A DNA stretch of 64,000 nt from Micropterix aruncella (lineage: Eukaryota > Arthropoda > Insecta > Lepidoptera > Micropterigidae): positions 40,993,231 to 41,057,230 of the forward strand of contig OX155952.1 in assembly GCA_944548615.1 (NCBI GenBank), given 5' to 3'. Position 1 is the stretch's first letter; every line of letters begins with the position of its first letter. The notes under the pieces are model-generated. The model did no database searches and had not been told where the DNA came from. It saw only the letters and a program-made list of their open reading frames with translations. Both the position numbers and the translations under genes were made by a program. This document shows, one piece after another, positions 56,766-64,000 of this stretch.

Positions 56766-57339
56766 TTGGATTTGCGGATGTACTGGCTTTTTTCGCGTAA
56801 TTAATTTGAGTTTAATAAGATATTACGTGGTCGAATGATCGTAAACTGAGACATCCAATAATGGTTTCACGAATCTCCATGTCATGTTACAACTTTCGGG
56901 AACTGGTATAGTTCATAACCATCCTCAGAAATTATAATATACGTAGAGCTAGGAAATTCTTATCGTAACAAAGAAAGACAATGTTTAATTTATATTTTTT
57001 TATTACTATTTATTATTTTTTATTACAATTGATTACTTTTTATTTTAATCTCCTTATATAATACCTACGTTCGAAATTTTCAAATATTACGAACTGTGAA
57101 ACTGCATTCGACCATTAAATCCGTGTGATGTATTCATTGCTTTATCCATTCGGCTATAATGGAGAGATTTTATTTTCCAAAAGGATGAGCTTTGTTTTAT
57201 AATGGATGAATGAAGGGTCATCGTTCATCGGTGACAAAGGGATTCCCGTTAAACCTACATTAAACAGTAAAAAATGTGCATATCCATAAATACATTTCAT
57301 TTAAATATAAGAATTTCCCACCTGCGAACTTGGTCAAAG
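56766..57339. other. AT-rich spacer
   Basis: Nothing recognised. Confidence 0.3.
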
Positions 57340-58287
57340 TATATGGGTGCATGGAATTATAGCGTGGGGCTCATGTACAAAAACAACAATGGACCTACTT
57401 TTCAAAGCACAAAAGTTACTAATAAGAGTCATAAACAAAAAGCCTCCTCGGTACAGTTCAAATTAGCTCTTTGCAGAGTTTAAGGTTTTAGATATCTGCC
57501 AGCTATTTATTAAGCAGTGCCTTGTAAGCTTTCACAAAACTAAAGAGTACAGAGCAAAACGTCAACAAATGTACTTCACGAGAAATGCTGAAAAGGATTT
57601 TTTCACAATTCCAAAGGTAAAAAGCACATTTGCCCGAAGACAATGTTTTTTTATCGCCCCGAAAGTTTACAACTCACTACGTGAAACCACGAAAAACATG
57701 AAATATTATGTAACTTTTAAAGGTAAAGTAAAAAACGCTTCTAGATATTGGGCGTTCAATAACTAATGATCTAATTAATACTGTAGGGTGAATATTAAAA
57801 AAATATATATTTATAAATTGTGCATTATTGCATATCATTTTCTTATACATATATATTAGAATGTAGTGTTTATTCATATATTTGTATATATTATTACTTA
57901 TCTTCCACTTAAATTTATTGAATATAATGTAAAGTTTACTTTATTTTAGTCCTTAATTGCATACATATTTTTTTTCTACTTTAAATTTTAATTTAATTTG
58001 TGTAAACAACACATTTGTTAGATTTAGAAATATTTGAAAATTGATCACCTTTGTCAGTTCGCGAGCTACAAAAATACAGTTGGTATAACACAGCACAGCC
58101 AGAGACAAACCTTCTAGGTGTAGTTGGTTGTGCGATTTCGCCTCATTCGGATATGCTAGCATATTTATATGCATAGAGCTATGTTTTTCGCTATAATAAT
58201 GATGGTTCTTAATTATTCCTCATGTACAACAGTATGCATGTCCTTGTATTTTCTTTCTTGTACGTTATAAATAAATAAATAAATAAT
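57340..58287 (+). pseudogene. LINE ORF2 C-terminus, 3' UTR and (TAAA)n tail (copy 2)
   Basis: In one plus frame the bases read CTKTTMDLLFKAQKLLIRVI and NKKPPRYSSN, a stop, then LFAEFKVLDICQLFIKQCLV. From about 57569 the frame YFTRNAEKDFFTIPKVKSTF, ARRQCFFIAPKVYNSLRETT and KYYVTFKGKVKN follows, the usual LINE ORF2 tail. A small indel near 57735 shifts the last residues. The following ~520 bases match 35736-36300 reversed and end ACGTTATAAATAAATAAATA. Missing RT and several breaks make it dead. The mirror-strand 73-codon frame at 57953-58174 lies in the UTR. Confidence 0.85.
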
Positions 58288-58708
58288 CCAATTATGGAAG
58301 TCCTTGCATGCCACGTGAGTATCTTCAAGGACTTCCTCTATACGAAGTCTTTCGAAATGTTTTACTGAAACCGCCTAATTTTTTTTTCGGTATCAATTTA
58401 GGATAAATTAAAAAACAGTCATAATTTTATTGGACTTTAAACCACCTGGCTGGCGCCAAACCGTAAATCTTTATTTATTTCGCAAGACTCCTGTTTGACG
58501 TTTTAGCTCGCCTCGGACAAGTGCGTGTGCAGTATCCATTGTTTTTTCTTCATTTGAAGTTGTGTCTTATTTACCACAAAATGCCGAAAAGAAATAAACT
58601 TAATTTACTCAGTTTCCTGTATCCGTAAATAGTTTCAAATTCAGATATTATAAGGATTTCAGCCTCTACTCTTCTAGTAGTAAAGGAATGGCAACTCCTG
58701 CTTGAATT
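58288..58708. other. Spacer
   Basis: Nothing recognised. Confidence 0.3.
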
Positions 58709-58960
58709 TTATAGAGCTAAGTACTGCAATATTATTTTAAAATAATACATTTTGAAAATTGTTTGTACCTGGCAGAATTCAAACAGGCCGTTCTCATCAT
58801 TGCTATAACTTTCCTTAGAATTAAACGGTACTATTATTTTTAGGATTCGATATTGTAGTGACTGATTTTTTAAGTACATTTTATATCCAACACCGCGCAC
58901 TGTGAGTCCATATGCCAAGCGCTAAGCGACAAGCGCTTAACAAACTTATTTTAGTACCAA
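58709..58960 (-). pseudogene. LINE ORF2 fragment after the RT domain
   Basis: The minus frame encodes MAYGLTVRGVGYKMYLKNQS, LQYRILKIIVPFNSKESYSN and FEFCQVQTIFKMYYFKIILQ. It resembles the segment 'YGLxxWGG...L-x-x-L-Q-x-R-I-L-K-I-I' after the RT core in CR1/Jockey-like LINEs, with RG for WGG and several further changes. No tail or second copy is present, so the assignment is moderate. Confidence 0.55.
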
Positions 58961-59159
58961 AAAATTGAGCCAACTTGTTTCTTTGGCAGTTCAATCCAGT
59001 GTATCTCATAGAATTGTTCAAAAAAATGTTATAAAATATGATATACTATTATTGTCATTTGACGTTCAGCATATCTACATAAGATATACGTGTTGAATAA
59101 AATCGTTTTCATTTTTATTTCAACATGATTCGATTAAGTACCTATTCGGACAAGTTTTA
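58961..59159. other. AT-rich spacer
   Basis: Nothing recognised. Confidence 0.3.
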
Positions 59160-59520
59160 ATCCTCATACGCAATTAGCATACACCGGCAGGCAGCAGTAG
59201 CCGCATCTCAAACGCTATGAATAAATTAAACACGGCTTAGAATCATTACCGCGTTCGCGTAAAGTGTAAAACTCGACGAGTGTCCATTTGAAAGTGTCCA
59301 GGTAAATGCTCAGCGCTGCGCCGGCGGCGCAATGCAAATGACGAGAGTTACGCAAGTGCCACGTGCTAAATGCATGCGGATTGGCCGTTTCACGCGATCC
59401 GACCGACCAATCAGATGAGACGACTGTCGACCCGCACACTAATCGACGCCAGTAACTCTCATTAGTCGCACGCATCGCAGCTATGCGCTTCCCAAATTGG
59501 CAGGGGTGTGCCAAACTCAT
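59160..59520. promoter_or_regulatory. GC-rich single-copy island
   Basis: CTCAGCGCTGCGCCGGCGGC and following bases are CpG-rich. There is no family motif in the minus-strand 101-codon frame (59215-59520) and no partner in the window. Candidate regulatory or promoter DNA. Confidence 0.25.
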
Positions 59521-59589
59521 GTGTGAGGCGATTTTTAATATTTAAATAGAATATCTGTCTGTTATGCACAACGCTGCATAAGTGGTGGA

Positions 59590-60250
59590 AAAAGAACTGT
59601 TCTTAAAGAGCTAATGGGCCCAGCGCAGTTAAGCCATTATGGCCCCTGTGTGAGGGTAGGCCAAACTAACGGGTCCACACCGATCCGGCAGGCTTTACGC
59701 GAAAGTGCGAGCCTGGGTAGGACCATGGCCTGCGGGCCAGTTCCCATACAAATCTCTTCAGACGCTCCTGGACGGTTTGCGCACCGTGCGGCTTCAGCAG
59801 GACGGTTTTTTTCCTATAGAGCGGGGGCGATTGTTTACCTTGTGGCGGCCGCTCTTGAAATGACTATTCGGTTAGGATATGCCGGGCAAAGGATGCCGTG
59901 GTCCGCGATAGATTTAGTAGACACCAAGTCACCGCTACACAAGATAGAGAACCGCGCAAGCGACTTCGAACCTGTAACCAGTCGGGAGGCCGGAGAAATC
60001 TGATCATAACTGGTAGCAAGGGCGCTTGGTCTGCCCGCTGGTGTAACTACTCGGTGCCGAGCGGTAAGGGTTGGTCTCTCGCGGACTAGTTGGCGGAGCT
60101 AGATAGTGGATTGTCATTGTCTAAGTCTTCTGCGCCCATCCCACGGCTGAACATATCGTTATACCAGCCTGTGGTGACGGGTTTGTCCGTTGTAGTCGAG
60201 ACATACCAACTGTTCTTTTAGAGCGGAAAATCGAACTCTGAAGACAATAA
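59590..60250. repeat. GC-rich block, probably part of an unidentified element
   Basis: About 650 bases are much GC-richer than any other part of the window (for example GTGGCGGCCGCTCTTGAAAT). They start abruptly near 59600 after CTTAAAGAGCTAATGGGCCC. The 129-codon plus frame 59614-60003 and others have no motif that I recognise. The sharp change of composition suggests an inserted element, perhaps a LINE 5' or internal region, but there is no second copy here to prove it. Confidence 0.35.
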
Positions 60251-60473
60251 ATGATCGTTGAATGTCGCTCAAAGATTGCATTCGGGCATTAAACTATCGC
60301 CCCTACTCTGTACATGCGGAACGATATCTCCGAAACGTCCTGCCGCTTCCGCTCTGAGACTGAATCCAGCTGCTGGCAGATAACGTACTGAGCCAAGTAG
60401 TCCTGAGGCCACGTTCACGGCGTTGTCAACCCAACGTTGCCATCCATTTTGGCATAACATATGAAATATTACA
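60251..60473. other. GC-richer patch with a minus-strand frame
   Basis: The frame 60460-60269 (63 codons, VDNAVNVASGLLGSVRYLPA) is not recognised. It may belong to the preceding GC-rich block. Confidence 0.3.
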
Positions 60474-61671
60474 TTTATTTTAATCGCAAGTTGGAAACGT
60501 TATCAAATCCAGCAGCGGAGCGGCACAGCGGCATATCAACAATCTATTTGTCTGTTTCAAACACCAACGTACCTCATTATACATGAAAATGAAAAAATGC
60601 TTAGCAGTATATATTATTATTATTTGCCAACCGTACATTTTGCTCGACCCCATGAATGACTTCATACGTTTTCATCGCTGAAATGCCATATCAGCAATGG
60701 CAATGGTAATAATCGGCAGAAACGTATAACACAATATATTTACCTGTTTCGCGCTCCCGCGCTCGTCTTTATGCTAGCAAGAAATCTACACGAAACCAAT
60801 TGCTAGTAAATAAGTAACTAAGAAAACATACTAATAATTTTTATTTTGTGGTATTACTGGTATTTGTGATAATCCGAATTGAATGTCATGTTGTTTTTTA
60901 CGATACCTCCTTCATCCGAATTCAATGTCATACTGTCATTTACGGATAACTGAGCTTTGCATGTCGGAAGAAAACCTGTTCTTCGTTATTATACTTACAC
61001 AAACATTCGTGACGAAAGATGCGAACTGTCGAGCAATTGGTAAACGTACCTGAAATAAAAGAAATTAAAATTGAAATTTATGTCACACATTTTATAAAGC
61101 TTAATTTATTGCAATATGTGTATTATTTTCGGCATTGCTTGAAGATCCCTTTTTTTTTAAAGGATAATAATTTTATTCTTAAGTAAATTTATTTTTTTAT
61201 AAAATTAATATGCTCCAATGTATCTGCTTTATGACTTCAACGCTGAATTCATAAATTTCATAAGAATCATGGTTTTTCTTAAAATATTTTCCATTAAATA
61301 TGCATTTGGCGAAGGGAGGAGTCTTACTTATTAAGACAACTCGCTTCTTAGCTCCCACCTCCCCATGTGAGTTTATTCTTCAGAAAAAAATATATTAGGT
61401 GTTTAAATTATGATAGTTTAATATGTAATTGTTTATATTTAGAATGTAATAACTTAATACCAAATGTATTCTAACATCTGTATGTTTCCTTTACAATAAT
61501 AAAATAAAAAAATGGTCTTTAAAATGCCCCAAAAAAGATTCAAGAGATGGAAACTAAATTGTTGGTAAAAAAAATAAGCATTAGCTTTTTACACACGCCA
61601 TCAATAGAATAGTAACTTTTGCTTCGTATCGAATAACCTATCGAATAACCTATCGACAGGCATATATTAGA
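60474..61671. other. Intergenic sequence with a short tandem duplication
   Basis: ATCCGAATTGAATGTCATGT (60872) and ATCCGAATTCAATGTCATAC (60914) form a 31-base direct repeat with a 42-base period. Otherwise nothing is recognised. Confidence 0.4.
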
Positions 61672-62165
61672 CTTTTTTTTTTTTGGTAGTAGTCTTCATT
61701 CTAAAAAAGATACAAATTACATGTCACAGTCCCCCACTAAGGCTAGTGCCTTTTCAGTGTAACAATAATGTGTTCATATATGACTTATATTATCTATTAC
61801 CTATTATACTTTTATTAACTATTATAAATTTTTAAGTTAAGTAGATGTGGTGACTTCCTAACCTAACCTAAACTAACCTATATTTCCTATAATAACTAGC
61901 TGAATATAAACTTATAAATATTTACAGTAAATAAATGATTTTCCAATAAATTATTATACCTACTTCCTAGCCTAACCTATACTAATTATTTTGGTATACA
62001 CTAAATATGTGTACTTACTTTGCTTACAAAAACAATAATAAATGATTACACTAATAAAATGATTTACACTAGATATCTATACTTATGCCCTAATATAACC
62101 TAACTTATCTTAACTAGCTAGGTTTACCCTAATTATTCTACATAGTAACTTTAATGTATTTAGTG
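61672..62165 (-). mobile_element. Retroelement 3' end (family of 22114-22714)
   Basis: Poly(T) then GGTAGTAGTCTTCATTCTAA, AAGATACAAATTACATGTCA and CCCCACTAAGGCTAGTGCCT match 22114-22615 base by base with moderate divergence. On the minus strand it ends in poly(A). CCTAACCTAACC-type words belong to the family. Confidence 0.8.
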
Positions 62166-62689
62166 CATAAACTCAATGTAGTTAGAATTATTATACTCAT
62201 AGTAATAACTAATTATTATTTACTATAATGTCATTATTTGAATCATTAATATTTTTCTGTGTGTATAGTTTACAGATTATTGTTATTATTTATTTAGTGT
62301 GTTTTAATTGGAGTATTTCTATTTTTCTCCTACTATCTTTTATTATGTGATTATAATTTAAACGTATTTTTTTAACTCTTTAGGTCTGTGATTCTATTAT
62401 ATTATATTCTATATATTTGTATATACTATTCTATATATTCTATATACTATTCTATATATTTGTATTATTTCACTTTGAATATTCTTTTTTTTGTTATTGC
62501 GTTTGAAATTATTATGGAATGACATCTTTTTTCATACGTTTCAAATATTGCTTTTTTTATTAATGGAAGTATTCTAATATGTACCTATAGATAATTTAAA
62601 ATGAATAAAATGATTATTGTTATAATCAGTCTACGACTACAAAGTTTCAAGTATTGATTCTAATAAATTAAACCAACGGCGAAGGTGAA
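62166..62689. other. AT-rich spacer
   Basis: Low complexity in places (TATATACTATTCTATATATT at 62390-62470). Nothing else. Confidence 0.35.
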
Positions 62690-62960
62690 TTTGTACGCGC
62701 GTAAATCATTTGCAGGCATTTATCCGACTGCGTTATTACTGCGGGCGATATAAACTGCCTAGCTAACCCACTGACGGCTTTATGAAAACGTGAATATGTG
62801 CAAGCGGTCTTGTAAAAATCAGTCACTTTCAACTGACCGGATCACTTTTGCTTCGAAATCGCGCCGCGCCGCGACCGGCCTGGGCGGATTGCTTCGAAAC
62901 GTGTTGTCCGTGCAATTCAATAATAGTGATAGCAATCTAATAGAAACAGTAACTCCATAG
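62690..62960. promoter_or_regulatory. GC-richer single-copy stretch
   Basis: ATCGCGCCGCGCCGCGACCG and GTACGCGCGTAAATCATTTG lie in AT-rich flanks. No coding frame and no partner in the window. Confidence 0.2.
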
Positions 62961-63791
62961 CAGCAGCTATATATACATGACCCAATTTGGAGCGCTTGAA
63001 ATTACATACAACAAAATGACTTGCAAAATGGATACTACCCACACTTGGCCCTACTTTTGGGACATTGTGGCTTATCGTATTGATAATTTGGCTTATGTTG
63101 TTGATATTAATTTACGTGTTGATAATTAGCAAAATTTGTAAAATTTTAAACATAACGGAATTATGATAGCTGACATTCTAATTCTCATATAATTTAGTAT
63201 ACATCTATGTATGTTTAAAAAATACGGAAGCATATTGCTGGATTGACAATAAAATTATTTTACGTTGATTATTCTCCATGGAATTTGCATTTCTATTTTA
63301 ATATATTATTCTGTCTTACTATTTAATGACATTAGTATATTTTGATTATTTGTAAGTAGGTAATATTGAATATAATATTACAGCCATGACAACTATCGTG
63401 ATAGTTATGTTTTTATTAATTAAATTTAAGCATTTAATTTTGTGACGCATCCAAGTGTAGGAATACCTATCTACTGGAGTAGTTGATTGTATTGTATCGT
63501 ATTGTAGCCCCACCTTGGATCGCTCTTATATTGAAGGAAAAAAAAGTTATTTATCGAAACCTCCCTATGCGGAAAATATAAATCGTTATGATAGAAATAT
63601 TTAAAAAATATTTTATAAATTAATACTGCAGCAATAGATTTTAATTTTCGGGAAAAAGTAAAAGTCTTAATTTGTGTTAGATGATCTTGGACTAAAAATA
63701 ATTATTTTTCTGCAATATATATATTAATAAAGGGCAGGGCCAAAAGTATAATATACCTACGACCCAAAAATTATGCTTAGTATTTAACCTT
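62961..63791. other. AT-rich spacer
   Basis: Nothing recognised. Confidence 0.3.
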
Positions 63792-64000
63792 TGATCATCA
63801 TCATCATCATCATCATCATTTATTCATTCCATAAAAGCATTTCACAATACTGTGGAACATGTCAAATTTTACAATCATAATTTACCGGATGATAAAACCG
63901 CTTTGATTAATTAAAAGAAAAAAAAATAATTGTAATCAGAGGTGATTACTTAAAAATAGTCAAATTTACAAAATAATCAATAATCAAACAAATAATAATC
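63792..64000 (-). mobile_element. LINE-like 3' end with (GAT)n tail, cut by the window edge
   Basis: TGATCATCATCATCATCATC at 63794-63828 reads on the minus strand as AATAAATGATGATGATGATG, a polyadenylation-like signal followed by a GAT tail. TTCCATAAAAGCATTTCACA to its right would be the 3' UTR. The body lies beyond the window. Confidence 0.5.

Noticed and set aside
63795..63830. (ATC)n run as a coding poly-Asp or poly-His stretch
   Set aside because: Its position next to AATAAATGATG on the minus strand fits a LINE tail better.

Overview
This window looks like intergenic or intronic DNA from an AT-rich insect genome, most probably a moth or butterfly (Lepidoptera). That assignment is an inference. 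It rests on the mixture of repeats: RTE-like and CR1/Jockey-like LINE ends, small Helitrons with conserved TCTAMAY...CTAG termini, TTAA-flanked MITEs, repeats beginning with an AACCGACTTC motif, and a mariner relic. I found no host protein-coding gene, no rRNA gene, no tRNA gene and no CRISPR array. The longest open frames all belong to transposable elements (TEs), and every one is truncated, frameshifted or decayed.

Layout, left to right. 0-10 kb: half of a palindromic foldback repeat (203-294), an hAT-like remnant, a 120-bp-period repeat, a Helitron (2914-3660), a decayed LINE RT tail on the minus strand, and two tandem repeats. 10-22 kb: a 204-bp TA microsatellite, two copies of a ~720-bp TTAA-flanked inverted-repeat element (11.2 and 20.3 kb), LINE tails, a mariner fragment, a SINE-like unit and a badly decayed reverse transcriptase. 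22-30 kb: a tRNA-derived SINE split by a retroelement, a stretch with duplicated motif pairs that resembles an enhancer (23.6 kb), a TTAA MITE, a LINE tail with a clean 14-bp target duplication, and a near-perfect 176-bp palindrome. 33-46 kb is the densest part: LINE remnants, a 3.2-kb internally deleted LINE (38.1-41.4 kb) with a long ORF1 and a broken ORF2, another LINE tail joined to a Helitron, an open frame resembling a restriction-like endonuclease domain (43.8-44.3 kb), and RTE tails. 46-64 kb: a second TTAA MITE, a third Helitron, the second 120-bp-period repeat, an RTE LINE tail, the second palindromic foldback element, another LINE tail and several GC-richer, apparently single-copy islands.

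The elements form families that recur inside the window, often in opposite orientation (11.2/20.3, 1.9/49.5, 9.4/25.0, 25.4/47.2, 22.1/61.7, 35.7/57.7, 18.8/44.3 kb). This allowed boundaries to be set by comparing copies. The single-copy islands at 17.4, 23.4, 35.4, 45.4, 47.7, 50.4, 54.5, 56.5 and 59.2 kb are the likeliest places for host regulatory DNA or non-coding first exons, but nothing in the sequence proves it.

The most unusual features are the palindromic foldback family with long target duplications (29.4 and 53.1 kb, half copy at 0.2 kb) and the endonuclease-like open frame at 43.8 kb, whose 3' segment recurs at 18.8 kb. All positions come from reading and pairwise comparison by eye. 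No database was searched.
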